This document shows, one piece after another, positions 31,029 to 38,507 of a DNA stretch of 64,000 nt. The stretch's first letter is position 1. Each line of letters begins with the position of its first letter. Made by a program: the position numbers and the translations under genes. Where the stretch lies: the NCBI RefSeq assembly GCF_000734965.1, contig NZ_JMTB01000039.1, forward strand, positions 1-64,000, read 5' to 3'. Under the pieces are notes generated by a model. The model saw only the letters and a list, made by a program, of their open reading frames with translations. It made no database searches and had not been told where the DNA came from. Origin of the DNA: Trabulsiella guamensis ATCC 49490 (GTDB taxonomy: Bacteria > Pseudomonadota > Gammaproteobacteria > Enterobacterales > Enterobacteriaceae).

Positions 31029-31096
31029 ATTGCGCGCAGTGAATATATGAAAGTAGCGTGAGGTGAATGCGGCGCTGAGAGCCTCTTCATTTACGG

Positions 31097-31228
31097 ATGA
31101 GCATTGGTTTGGTGGCCGTTGCCCCGGTAACGACAGATGCCGAAACTGCGTTACGCGCCGCTCACGATGCCATGTATCTGGATAAAAAAAGTCGTCGCCA
31201 GACGCTCTTTTTCAGCACCATAGAATGA
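31097..31228 (+). pseudogene. dgcP: dgcP (yeaP) relic: 3' end of a GGDEF diguanylate cyclase
   Basis: These 43 codons and stop read MSIGLVAVAPVTTDAETALRAA then HDAMYLDKKSRRQTLFFSTIE. This is the last segment of a GGDEF domain and resembles the C-terminus of E. coli DgcP/YeaP (SLGIVEVDPETTDADSAL...IAMYQEKK, from memory). It sits between yeaO and yoaK, the dgcP position in K-12. Everything upstream, including the GGDEF signature and the GAF domain, is missing; an in-frame stop lies at 31076. It has no ribosome site and is not expected to be functional. Confidence 0.82.
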
Positions 31229-31271
31229 CGCTTCGGGTATGATAAGCGCGTTTAGTTAATAAGGAATGACG

Positions 31272-31373
31272 ATGAAATTAGGCGTACTATTTCCGGTAGC
31301 AATTTTTATTGCCGCCGTTGTGTTTCTGACCTGGTTTTTTGTTGGCGGCTATGCCGCTCCCGGAGGCGCATGA
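31272..31373 (+). CDS. yoaK: YoaK, 33-residue membrane peptide
   Basis: The ATG at 31272 has AAGGA 7 bases upstream. The product starts MKLGVLFPVAIFIAAVVFLT and ends GGYAAPGGA: one membrane span. E. coli YoaK (MRIGIIFPVVIFITAVVFLA...) is clearly the same protein. The stop overlaps the yoaJ start (TGATG), so the two are translationally coupled. The function is unknown. Confidence 0.9.
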   Translation: MKLGVLFPVAIFIAAVVFLTWFFVGGYAAPGGA

Positions 31374-31447
31374 TGCGTAAAACCACGCTGATCATGATTG
31401 TCATTGCTGTCGTCGCGGTTGCCGGAACGCAATTTGGCTGGTGGTAA
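31373..31447 (+). CDS. yoaJ: YoaJ, 24-residue membrane peptide
   Basis: The start codon at 31373 shares its A with the yoaK stop. The product is MRKTTLIMIVIAVVAVAGTQ followed by FGWW and a stop, closely matching E. coli YoaJ (MKKTTIIMMGVAIIVVLG..ELGWW, from memory). It is a single hydrophobic span. An ATG one codon earlier (31370) is also in frame. Confidence 0.88.
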   Translation: MRKTTLIMIVIAVVAVAGTQFGWW

Positions 31448-31494
31448 TGCAGATGATGTGAAGGCGTTCGGTTATCCCGCCGCCTTACGCATCA

Positions 31495-31761
31495 TCACTT
31501 CATTTTCTGGCTGTCGCTACCCAGCAGAATAAAGCCGAAAGGAATGGAAATCAGGATAGTAAAGACGATGCTGTAAATACAGACCATCGCGCCCTGCAAC
31601 ACAAACATGCCGGTTGTCCATTCGGAATACGGCAGATTGTACTCTCTGACAACCCCGCCGAAGGTTGCTCTTCCGACCACGGCAACCGCCGCAATAAACG
31701 CGATTACCACGACAGCGAGAAATTTCTTGCCGTTTTTACTTTTCAGTCTTTCCAGAATCAT
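31495..31761 (-). CDS. Small two-span membrane protein, unknown
   Basis: An 88-residue protein preceded by a strong AAGGAGG 8 bases before the ATG. Two hydrophobic segments are seen: FLAVVVIAFIAAVAVVG (residues 14-30) and GAMVCIYSIVFTILISIPFGFILLG (about 57-81), with a basic N-terminus MILERLKSKNGKK. I do not recognise a family. It is convergent with yoaKJ. Confidence 0.72.
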   Translation of the reverse strand: MILERLKSKNGKKFLAVVVIAFIAAVAVVGRATFGGVVREYNLPYSEWTTGMFVLQGAMVCIYSIVFTILISIPFGFILLGSDSQKMK

Positions 31762-31960
31762 CGCGCTTCCCTCCTTTTCGACAGGCGATGGTCACGTTCG
31801 CGGCTAGTTGTAACACTAATGAAAAACATTTTGAAGGTTTAATGTTACATCGCACCTTACAGGCACATTATGCGAAAAACTAAACGCAAATCTTTCTTTT
31901 ATTTGTCATACAAATAGCTCATAATCTTCTCCGACATTCGATGTAAACTTTCTTAGTTTC

Positions 31961-31989
31961 CCTGCCGCATTCCTGTGGCAGGTTTTTTT
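31961..31989 (+). terminator. Orphan rho-independent terminator
   Basis: CCTGCCGCA-TTCC-TGTGGCAGG is followed by seven Ts. The surrounding AT-rich gap (31762-32105) contains no gene I can support; the terminator therefore suggests an untranslated or very short transcript from roughly 31850. Confidence 0.7.
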
Positions 31990-32105
31990 ATCTCTTCCAC
32001 TCTGTACACATCAAACGCGCGTTCTTCTCGCTAAATCCATTTCAATACGATATGGTTGGGGCACTGAATTTTGCGTTATCAGCCCCGGAAATGGACAGTT
32101 TTATC

Positions 32106-32345
32106 ATGGATCAGCTTACTCTCGCAGAAACCCGCATTCTCTTTTCTTCTTATGGCGAAGGGCTCCCGCCCAACGAGCAGACATCACCCTGTTATTGCGT
32201 CGTTCCCTGCTGTGGCACCGAAAAATACATGGTGTTTGTGCATCGCAATAACTACTGGAACCTGGCGTATAACCGCCTGTTTTGCAGTAGCATGACCGCC
32301 ACCATGGCCGCTATCCGCTATAACACGCAGATCCGAGGCGTCTGA
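32106..32345 (+). CDS. Hypothetical protein, about 79 residues, cysteine-rich
   Basis: A small protein, MDQLTLAETRILFSSYGEGL..., with the cysteine-rich core SPCYCVVPCCGTEKYMVFVH and an aromatic stretch NNYWNLAYNRLFCSS. No family is recognised. Alternative in-frame starts are at 32052 and 32091; none has a good ribosome site. yddE starts 36 bases after its stop on the same strand. Confidence 0.5.
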   Translation: MDQLTLAETRILFSSYGEGLPPNEQTSPCYCVVPCCGTEKYMVFVHRNNYWNLAYNRLFCSSMTATMAAIRYNTQIRGV

Positions 32346-32381
32346 ATTTCATTATTACCGATCACCGTCACGGAGAAAAAA

Positions 32382-33275
32382 ATGACGCCACAGATCTATC
32401 ACGTTGATGCTTTTACCACCGAACCGTTTCGTGGCAATTCAGCAGGTGTGGTGCTGAATGCTGATGGGCTCAGCGAAACGCAAATGCAACTCATCGCCCG
32501 CGAGCTGCGCCATTCGGAAACCGCCTTTCTGTTAAAAAGCGATGACAGCGATGTCCGCATTCGTTACTTCACACCGACAGTCGAAGTGCCGATCTGCGGT
32601 CACGCCACTGTCGCGGCGCATTATGTGCGTTCGAAAGTGCTTGGTTTGCGGGACTGTACGGTCTGGCAAACGTCACTGGCGGGCCGCCATCGGGTGGATA
32701 TTCTTTCGGAAGGCGACGACCTGCGGGTGGCGCTGGAACAGGGCGCGCCGACGTTTGAGCCGCCGCTGGAGGGAGAAACCCGCGCCGCGATTCTGGCCGC
32801 GCTGGGGCTTGATGAAAATGACATGCTACCGGGGTTGCCGGTTCAGGTGGCCTCTACCGGCCATTCGAAAGTGATGGTTCCGCTGAAACCGGAAGTGAAA
32901 ATTGATACGCTCGCGCCTGACCTTCCGGCACTGGCGGCTATCAGCCAGCGAATCGGCTGTAACGGCTTCTTCCCGTTTCTCATCCGCCCCGGTAAAGCAG
33001 AGACTGACGGCAGGATGTTTTCCCCGGCGATCGGCATTGCCGAAGATCCGGTCACCGGCAATGCCAACGGCCCGATGGGCGCATGGCTGGTACATCATGG
33101 CCTGATGGCTCATGACGGCAAACAGCTCCGCATTCGCGGTCATCAGGGGCGCGCTATCGGTCGCAGCGGCGTGGTGGATATATCCGTGACTATTCGCGAT
33201 AACCAGCCGGAAAAAGTAACCATTTCAGGAGCGGCGGTCATTTTATTTCATGCTGAACTGGCGATTCGCATATAG
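32382..33275 (+). CDS. yddE: YddE, PhzF-family isomerase-like protein
   Basis: A 297-residue PhzF/YddE-family protein of diaminopimelate-epimerase fold. It opens MTPQIYHVDAFTTEPFRGNSAGVV, and the catalytic Glu is in ELRHSETAFLL near residue 46. The second domain has EDPVTGNANGPMGAW and the family end PEKVTISGAAVILFHAEL. Length and sequence agree with E. coli YddE. In K-12 yddE lies in a different place, so its presence here is a change of context. The substrate is unknown. The ATG follows GGAGAAAAAA. Confidence 0.93.
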   Translation: MTPQIYHVDAFTTEPFRGNSAGVVLNADGLSETQMQLIARELRHSETAFLLKSDDSDVRIRYFTPTVEVPICGHATVAAHYVRSKVLGLRDCTVWQTSLAGRHRVDILSEGDDLRVALEQGAPTFEPPLEGETRAAILAALGLDENDMLPGLPVQVASTGHSKVMVPLKPEVKIDTLAPDLPALAAISQRIGCNGFFPFLIRPGKAETDGRMFSPAIGIAEDPVTGNANGPMGAWLVHHGLMAHDGKQLRIRGHQGRAIGRSGVVDISVTIRDNQPEKVTISGAAVILFHAELAIRI

Positions 33276-33291
33276 CACCAGAGAATAAAGT

Positions 33292-33312
33292 AAAAAGGCC
33301 GCTGTCGCGGCC
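33292..33312 (-). terminator. Terminator of the 63-residue gene
   Basis: GGCCGC (33297-33302) pairs with GCGGCC (33307-33312); on the minus strand it is followed by TTTTT. It lies just after the stop of the gene ending at 33317. Confidence 0.75.
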
Positions 33313-33316
33313 AACT

Positions 33317-33508
33317 TCACAATGGATTTTTAAAATCGAAATAATCCATTAAATCATGAGATTCTTCTTTATCCAGGGTGATTCGTTCTCCCGTCACAAT
33401 CTGAATGACAAAGACTTCATCATGGCTGAGCCAATCAACCTTGACGATATGCTCAGGATTAACGTATTGATTTTTATTAATTCGCCGTTGAATGATTTTC
33501 TTTTTCAT
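33317..33508 (-). CDS. Hypothetical protein, 63 residues
   Basis: A small soluble protein, MKKKIIQRRINKNQYVNPEH..., ending HDLMDYFDFKNPL. It has a strong basic start and a mixed strand pattern (VKVDWLSHDEVFVIQIVTGERITLD). AGGGA lies 7 bases before the ATG and a terminator follows, so it is a plausible complete gene. It is AT-rich. I recognise no family with certainty. The gap upstream (33509-33718) is AT-rich and empty. Confidence 0.62.
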   Translation of the reverse strand: MKKKIIQRRINKNQYVNPEHIVKVDWLSHDEVFVIQIVTGERITLDKEESHDLMDYFDFKNPL

Positions 33509-33718
33509 TCTTACATCCCTGCGTTAACAATGGGCATCATTAATATAACAATCGATTTACGACTTTCAATCAAAAAATTAAAAATACGTTGAATTTGCGA
33601 TGTATCGCCATGTATTGTATTTGATATTTATTCTTATAAATGTGAAATATAAATAGTCAAAGAAGGTTATTTATCACTTTTAATATTCGGATAATGATCG
33701 ACTTATTACTTTATATTT

Positions 33719-34408
33719 TTATTCGCGCTGGCCCAACGGATACGCTATTGCCCAGTTGTAAATTGCCTTTGTCAGCGTCAGCGCGCCGCAAACATCGCCG
33801 TAACGGCACGTCTGACGTTCAAGAAAAAATGTCTGCAGATGCTCAGGCAGGCACTGCGCCCGGTAGCGTAACAACGTGCTGTGCCAGAACGGTGCCGGCA
33901 ACGGCGTATTGACATGGCGCAAACGTAACTCTGCCTCCCAGGATGAAGCTAAAATCTGTGTGCAAAACTGCTGACGCAGGGCAACGGACTGCTCATCAGG
34001 AATACCCGCCAGTAACAACTGCCCCGGCAGCACCACCAGCCTGAGATCGCTGATGGCGACCATCGCTCCCTGAAAATTCGCCCAGATCCGGAGTAACTCC
34101 TGCGTTTTTGCCGGTAATGGTTCATCAGCCTCCCAGAGGGGCAGCGTAACGGGCAGGAAGGTGAAATGAAACGCCGCCTCAGGCATGACGTCAGCCAGCG
34201 GATCATACCGGGTAATCTGCGTCAACGTCTGCAGTAGCGTGCGCATCTCCGCACTCATTACGGGCTGGATCCCCGCCCCAATGGCAAATTTTTGCGGATC
34301 ATACGCGCTCTTCTGCGCCACCAGTTCGTTACCTCGCTGGTGTTGCCAGAGACGTAATGTCCGTTGCGTTGTGGAATCGTAAAGCGTGTTCAGATCGATA
34401 GTGTTCAC
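33719..34408 (-). CDS. Putative 2H-phosphoesterase-like protein
   Basis: A 229-residue protein with a GTG start at 34406-34408 (AAGGGG 5 bases upstream). Two HxT motifs, 95 residues apart (HFTFL, His81-Thr83, and HSTLL, His176-Thr178), are the hallmark spacing of 2H phosphoesterases (LigT/AKAP7/CPDase-like). No other domain is recognised. The gene is 10 bases downstream of an AraC-type regulator on the same strand, so it may be co-transcribed. The enzymatic assignment is an inference from the motif pair. Confidence 0.6.
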   Translation of the reverse strand: MNTIDLNTLYDSTTQRTLRLWQHQRGNELVAQKSAYDPQKFAIGAGIQPVMSAEMRTLLQTLTQITRYDPLADVMPEAAFHFTFLPVTLPLWEADEPLPAKTQELLRIWANFQGAMVAISDLRLVVLPGQLLLAGIPDEQSVALRQQFCTQILASSWEAELRLRHVNTPLPAPFWHSTLLRYRAQCLPEHLQTFFLERQTCRYGDVCGALTLTKAIYNWAIAYPLGQRE

Positions 34409-34418
34409 TTCAGCCCCT

Positions 34419-35324
34419 TTATTCTGCTGACAACGATCGTGCATAACGCCCCGGCGGCAGGCCGACATGACGGCTAAACGCCACACTGAATGCGCTTGCT
34501 GAGCTGTATCCTACCCGCTCTGCAATCGTGGTCACAGAGAGTTCATTGTCGCGAAGTAAATCTTTGGCGATCTTCATGCGCCAGGCAAGCAGGTATTCCA
34601 TTGGCGCCATCCCTACCCTGCGGGTGAAGCGCACGAAGAAGACGGAACGCGACAGCGCGGCGGCCTTCGCCAGTTCATCAATGGTCCAGGCATACTCAAC
34701 GTGTGCGTGCATCTGTTTTAACGCACGCGCCAGCCGTTCATCCGCTAAACCCTGCAAGAGGCCGGGAGGCGCACTGCCGGTCGCAACTGAACGCATCGCC
34801 TCCACCAGCAGCAGTTCCGCCAGTCTGGAAAGCATAAAGGCGCTCCCTGGTTTCTGCTCTGCGGACTCCTCACCGACCATCTCCACCAGTTGTGACAAAC
34901 GCGTGGATCCCCGGACGTGAACGACCTTCGGCAACAGGGAAACCAGCAGGCCAGGATCAGCGCAGTCGAATATAAATGCCCCGCCCAGGGAGCGCATCTC
35001 CGGGTGACCATCCTGATCGCCGTAACGTAATTCCCCCTGCTCACTCGCGACGCTAAAAGGATCGAGAAAAACCGGCGGAGCCGGTACAAAACTCGACAGG
35101 GTAAACGCCGGCGTTGCGGGCAGCAGAATGAAATCACCCGCCCTGAGGGTGACAGGCGCATGACCGTCCACCTGCAGCAAACAACTGCCTTCCAGCATAA
35201 TGCAAAAGCTGGGCAGACCGTATTCGGAATAGCGCACCGCCCAGTTGCCCTTGCCACTGATAATATTGGCAAATGCCGCACCGGGGTGAAGCAGTCGGAC
35301 GACGTCTGAGAGTGGATCACTCAT
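34419..35324 (-). CDS. AraC-family transcriptional regulator with cupin
   Basis: A regulator of about 301 residues. The N-terminal cupin-like domain (GNWAVRYSEYGLPSFCIMLEGSCLLQ; RAGDFILLP) is followed by the AraC DNA-binding domain (WTIDELAKAAALSRSVFFVRFTRRVGMAPMEYLLAWRMKIAKDLL; VTTIAERVGYSSASAFSVAFSRHVGLPPGRYAR). The ATG at 35322-35324 is chosen; a GTG four codons earlier is possible. It is divergent from an SDR dehydrogenase gene 101 bases away, its most likely target. Confidence 0.88.
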   Translation of the reverse strand: MSDPLSDVVRLLHPGAAFANIISGKGNWAVRYSEYGLPSFCIMLEGSCLLQVDGHAPVTLRAGDFILLPATPAFTLSSFVPAPPVFLDPFSVASEQGELRYGDQDGHPEMRSLGGAFIFDCADPGLLVSLLPKVVHVRGSTRLSQLVEMVGEESAEQKPGSAFMLSRLAELLLVEAMRSVATGSAPPGLLQGLADERLARALKQMHAHVEYAWTIDELAKAAALSRSVFFVRFTRRVGMAPMEYLLAWRMKIAKDLLRDNELSVTTIAERVGYSSASAFSVAFSRHVGLPPGRYARSLSAE

Positions 35325-35425
35325 TTCAGGACTCACGCTAAAGTTAACCGGACTATCAATTATCGTTAATCCTGATGCGGGCGTCTAATGTTTACTCCGA
35401 GTTTACCCACACCCCGGAGCCTGAT

Positions 35426-36160
35426 ATGAAAACGGTACTGATCACTGGCTGCTCTTCCGGCTATGGCCTGGAGACCGCTCGCTATTTCCTCGCACAGGGC
35501 TGGAAAGTCATTGCCACCATGCGCACACCACAAGCAACCCTGTTTCCCGCGTCGCGGCACCTTCAGCTTCTGCTACTGGATGTCACTGACGCCGACAGCA
35601 TTGCGCTGGCGCTGAAAACCGCCGGACCTGTCGACGTGCTGGTAAATAACGCAGGCATTGGCCTGTTCGGCGCGTTTGAAGTTACACCGATGTCAACAGT
35701 CCGCGATATCTTCGAGACCAACACTTTCGGCGTCATGGCCATGTGTCAGGCAGTGATTCCACAGTTTCGCGCACGGCGAAGCGGCACGATTGTGAACGTA
35801 ACCTCCAGCGCCACACTGGCCGCGTATCCACTGGTGGCAGCTTACACCGCCAGCAAGGCTGCTATTGAAGGGTTTACCGGCTCACTGGAACACGAGCTTA
35901 ACCATTTCGGTGTCCGCGTTAAGCTGGTCGAGCCGGGATATGGCCCGACGACCCGCTTTGCTGCCAATGGTCAGCAGCGCATGCAGGGGTTGATCCCTGA
36001 AGTCTATGAATCATTCGCTCGTGGTGTTTTTGACGGGTTCGCTAAAGCGACAGCATTTACCCGAGAGTCCGATGTCGCCGAAGCTGTGTTCGCGGCGGCA
36101 AACGACGTTTCCGGTCAGTTGCGTTTCCGGGCGGGGGCGGATGCGCTGGCGCTGCCGTAA
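35426..36160 (+). CDS. Short-chain dehydrogenase/reductase
   Basis: A 244-residue classical SDR oxidoreductase. The cofactor motif TGCSSGYGLE is at residues 7-16, NNAGIGLFG near 75, and the catalytic YTASKAA near residue 148, with Ser in the VTSSATLAAYP stretch. The start MKTVLITG follows GGAGCCTGAT. Its divergence from the AraC-type gene suggests control by it. The substrate is not deducible. Confidence 0.9.
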   Translation: MKTVLITGCSSGYGLETARYFLAQGWKVIATMRTPQATLFPASRHLQLLLLDVTDADSIALALKTAGPVDVLVNNAGIGLFGAFEVTPMSTVRDIFETNTFGVMAMCQAVIPQFRARRSGTIVNVTSSATLAAYPLVAAYTASKAAIEGFTGSLEHELNHFGVRVKLVEPGYGPTTRFAANGQQRMQGLIPEVYESFARGVFDGFAKATAFTRESDVAEAVFAAANDVSGQLRFRAGADALALP

Positions 36161-36180
36161 GCTCGCCTGCCCATTCATTT

Positions 36181-36240
36181 TACCCGGGTATAATTGACAG
36201 TGAGCTGTATACAGAGTAGGCTATCATTTTTACCCGGATA
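36181..36240 (+). promoter_or_regulatory. Promoter of the DUF2239 gene bracketed by two 10-bp operators
   Basis: TACCCGGGTA (36181-36190, a perfect palindrome) and TACCCGGATA (36231-36240) lie exactly 50 bases apart. Between them is TTGACA (36194-36199), a 17-base spacer and TAGGCT (36217-36222). The arrangement, about five helical turns between repeats with the promoter in the middle, is that of a repressor-controlled promoter. The gene starts at 36255. Confidence 0.7.
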
Positions 36241-36254
36241 AAAAGGTTATCCTT

Positions 36255-36833
36255 ATGACTCGTGTCACCTTAACCGCTTTTCATCAGCAGCGGCAGATAG
36301 CTCACGGCGACCTGAGCACGCTTTTACGGCAAATTCAGGCCACCACTCTCAATGACGAACCGGTTTTCGTCTTTAATGATCAGAATGGCAAGCGCCTGGA
36401 TATTCATGTTCAGGGCGATGAAGCCAGCGCCTTAGCGGTCTACCCGGAACTGGAGAGTCAAACGAGCGAAGAGACAGTGATCGTGAAATCCCGCGGCAGG
36501 CCGAAGCTGGGCGTCGCATCGAAAGAAGTCACCCTGCTCCCTCGCCACTGGGACTGGCTGGCGACTCAGCCGGGCGGCGCGTCCGCCACGTTGCGCAGAC
36601 TCATCGAGCAGGCAAGAAAAACCAATGAACCGGCCGAAAACAAACGCCGCAGGCATGAACGTGCGTATCAGTTTATGTATGAAATTGCGGGTGACTTTCC
36701 TGAATACGAAGCCAGCCTGCGGGCATTGTTTGCTGATGATGAAGCAGGTTTCACCGCCTGCATCGCGAACTGGCCAAAGGATATCCGTCAGTATGCCTGG
36801 CAGTTAGCGTTTAAACCGGACGAGGGAAAATAA
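36255..36833 (+). CDS. DUF2239 protein with ribbon-helix-helix-like segment
   Basis: A 192-residue DUF2239 family protein starting MTRVTLTAFHQQRQIAHGDL. The middle segment (about residues 77-115) reads RGRPKLGVASKEVTLLPRHW followed by DWLATQPGGASATLRRLIEQAR: a basic strand, then two helices separated by a turn, as in ribbon-helix-helix DNA-binding proteins. The C-terminal part (about 125-190) is helical. The promoter is flanked by two TACCCGGRTA repeats, so autoregulation is plausible. The family function is unknown, and the DNA-binding idea is inference. Confidence 0.8.
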   Translation: MTRVTLTAFHQQRQIAHGDLSTLLRQIQATTLNDEPVFVFNDQNGKRLDIHVQGDEASALAVYPELESQTSEETVIVKSRGRPKLGVASKEVTLLPRHWDWLATQPGGASATLRRLIEQARKTNEPAENKRRRHERAYQFMYEIAGDFPEYEASLRALFADDEAGFTACIANWPKDIRQYAWQLAFKPDEGK

Positions 36834-36869
36834 CGCTAACGATGTGCGCGGAACTAAAGCCAGTCAAAA

Positions 36870-36896
36870 ACGGGAACCACCGGCTCCCGTATTTAT
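36870..36896 (+). terminator. Terminator after the DUF2239 gene
   Basis: ACGGGA (36870-36875) pairs with TCCCGT (36885-36890) around an inner CC/GG stem, followed by ATTTATTT. It is 36 bases after the stop codon. Confidence 0.65.
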
Positions 36897-36931
36897 TTAC
36901 CCAACAACGCAGGATTGGATATTATGGAAAA

Positions 36932-37078
36932 CTACTTCCTGTTGTGGCAGTGATACTCACCTGTACTTTTTTGAGTATGACACCCCTCTGAGTTAGTACC
37001 TCCGGAATGGGCATAACTCAAACCTGTGAATAACAAAATTGATAAAGATAAGATGATTTTACATATCCGTATTTTCAT
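36932..37078 (-). CDS. YHYH-type small secreted protein, 48 residues
   Basis: This gene is easily missed because of its length. The ATG at 37076-37078 has AAGGA 6 bases upstream. The product starts MKIRICKIILSLSILLFTGL, a signal peptide ending SYA, and the mature part is HSGGTNSEGCHTQKSTGEYH followed by CHNRK. The HSGGT...GCHT...GEYHCH pattern is that of YHYH-domain proteins, often found near mobile or competence-linked genes. Two cysteines and four histidines suggest a metal- or disulfide-stabilised fold. The remaining gap to 37375 is AT-rich and holds nothing else I can support. Confidence 0.78.
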   Translation of the reverse strand: MKIRICKIILSLSILLFTGLSYAHSGGTNSEGCHTQKSTGEYHCHNRK

Positions 37079-37375
37079 GAGTAATCCTTTTCAAAACTAC
37101 GTAGTAGCTATGCTTAACATATTAAAAAAGGAAATATGATTATGAATATTGCGTTACCATAATCACCATCAACAGCTCATTAAGCTGAAAAAACTATAGC
37201 CCCGAAAGATGATTATCGTCAACTCTTCTTCCATAAAGCAAATATCCATGGACGTAACAACTCAGAAACGTGAAGATCCTTTTTGAGTGGCGGTAAATGA
37301 CAATACTATAGACCAGCAAACGAGAAACGTTCATAGTGATACGAAATCCATTACGATGTTGAGAAAAGGCCAGAT

Positions 37376-38113
37376 ATGGAAAACCCTAAAATGTGGTTAG
37401 AGTTAGCGACGAAGCTTAATTCTCTTGAACTTAGCGGAGGTACATATGCCTTGATTCTTTTGGCGACGTTGCTGGCAAGTTTAGTAGGTGCGGGGCTGGG
37501 TATTTACATTAAAGAAAAAGTAAAAATTGACACCACTACTGCAAACTTCGACATTTTAAAAAGACAGCTTGAGCAAAACACTGAAGCGACAAAGCGCATT
37601 GAAGCGAGTTTTACTGAAAAAGTATGGATCTCCCAGCAGATCTGGCAAAAGAAATATGAAATCTACGAGTCAATATACCTCGCGCTTTCGAATATTAAGA
37701 AGTGGGTAGACCATGAATCAAATACTATCGATCTACACATAGCGCCCCAACAGCTTGAGGGATTCCTGGATAGCGAACTCCCCGAAGAAGATGAGCAATA
37801 CATTTACTCACAACTGCAGCAAGCAAAACAGCAATTAGAAGTGACAATGGGCTCACCAGATTTCCAGGAAAAACAGGAAAACTATCATAAAATATTTGTC
37901 GAGAGCATTGAAAAACTGACTGATATGCTTGTTATAAAAGCATTTATTTTGAGTAATGATGTCAGCACTATCCTGGAAGGATTACCCAAAAAGTTCGACA
38001 ATGACTTTGAAGACTGGGATGAGCTTCAGGACTATCAGGCGCGTATCGTCGCAACCATTACCAGTGTGATAAAGGACATCAAGCAGTGCGCTCAACGGGA
38101 GCTTAAAATTTGA
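37376..38113 (+). CDS. Membrane-anchored coiled-coil protein, orphan
   Basis: A 245-residue protein of unknown function. One membrane span is seen at about residues 24-44 (ALILLATLLASLVGAGLGIYI), followed by KEKVKIDTTTANFDILKRQLEQNTEATKRIEASFTEKVWISQQIWQKKYEIYESIY, which has coiled-coil character, and a mostly helical acidic C-terminus. AAGG lies 6 bases before the ATG. The sequence is more AT-rich than the backbone and the gene has no co-oriented partner, so it looks like a recent arrival. No enzyme motif is visible. Confidence 0.75.
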   Translation: MENPKMWLELATKLNSLELSGGTYALILLATLLASLVGAGLGIYIKEKVKIDTTTANFDILKRQLEQNTEATKRIEASFTEKVWISQQIWQKKYEIYESIYLALSNIKKWVDHESNTIDLHIAPQQLEGFLDSELPEEDEQYIYSQLQQAKQQLEVTMGSPDFQEKQENYHKIFVESIEKLTDMLVIKAFILSNDVSTILEGLPKKFDNDFEDWDELQDYQARIVATITSVIKDIKQCAQRELKI

Positions 38114-38207
38114 TAGTTTGCCCTATGTTGAGGTGTAAGAGATTACCCGCTCCCTTGTTGCTGTGGGAGTGATAATCGCTGTGGTGCCCGTACAACAAGG
38201 CGGGCAT

Positions 38208-38405
38208 TCATATGCCCTTCCTGACTAATTCCGCCGCTTTTACAAATACCTCGTCTTCAACACCATCGCCATTTTGCCTGCCGAGTCGCACCAGTTCTTC
38301 TACGATGGCATTGCGGTTAATCGCCTTCTGCGCAGAGATCAGTCCGATCACGGCGGCGCCAATGGCAAGCCCAACCAGCCCCGTTTGTTCGTCTTTATTT
38401 TTCAT
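38208..38405 (-). CDS. Small protein with a hydrophobic segment, 65 residues
   Basis: MKNKDEQTGLVGLAIGAAVIGLISAQKAINRNAIVEEL... with one hydrophobic helix (LVGLAIGAAVIGLISA, residues 10-25) and a charged tail (NGDGVEDEVFVKAAELVRKGI). AGGGGA lies 6 bases before the ATG at 38403-38405. Unrecognised. Confidence 0.68.
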   Translation of the reverse strand: MKNKDEQTGLVGLAIGAAVIGLISAQKAINRNAIVEELVRLGRQNGDGVEDEVFVKAAELVRKGI

Positions 38406-38507
38406 GATATATCCCCTGATACCCAAGAAAAGCGTAGCATCAGGTATCAACGGCGCCATCTAAAAATTAAACCTTCTGAATACCACAACATTCGGCGCTG
38501 AACCCGG

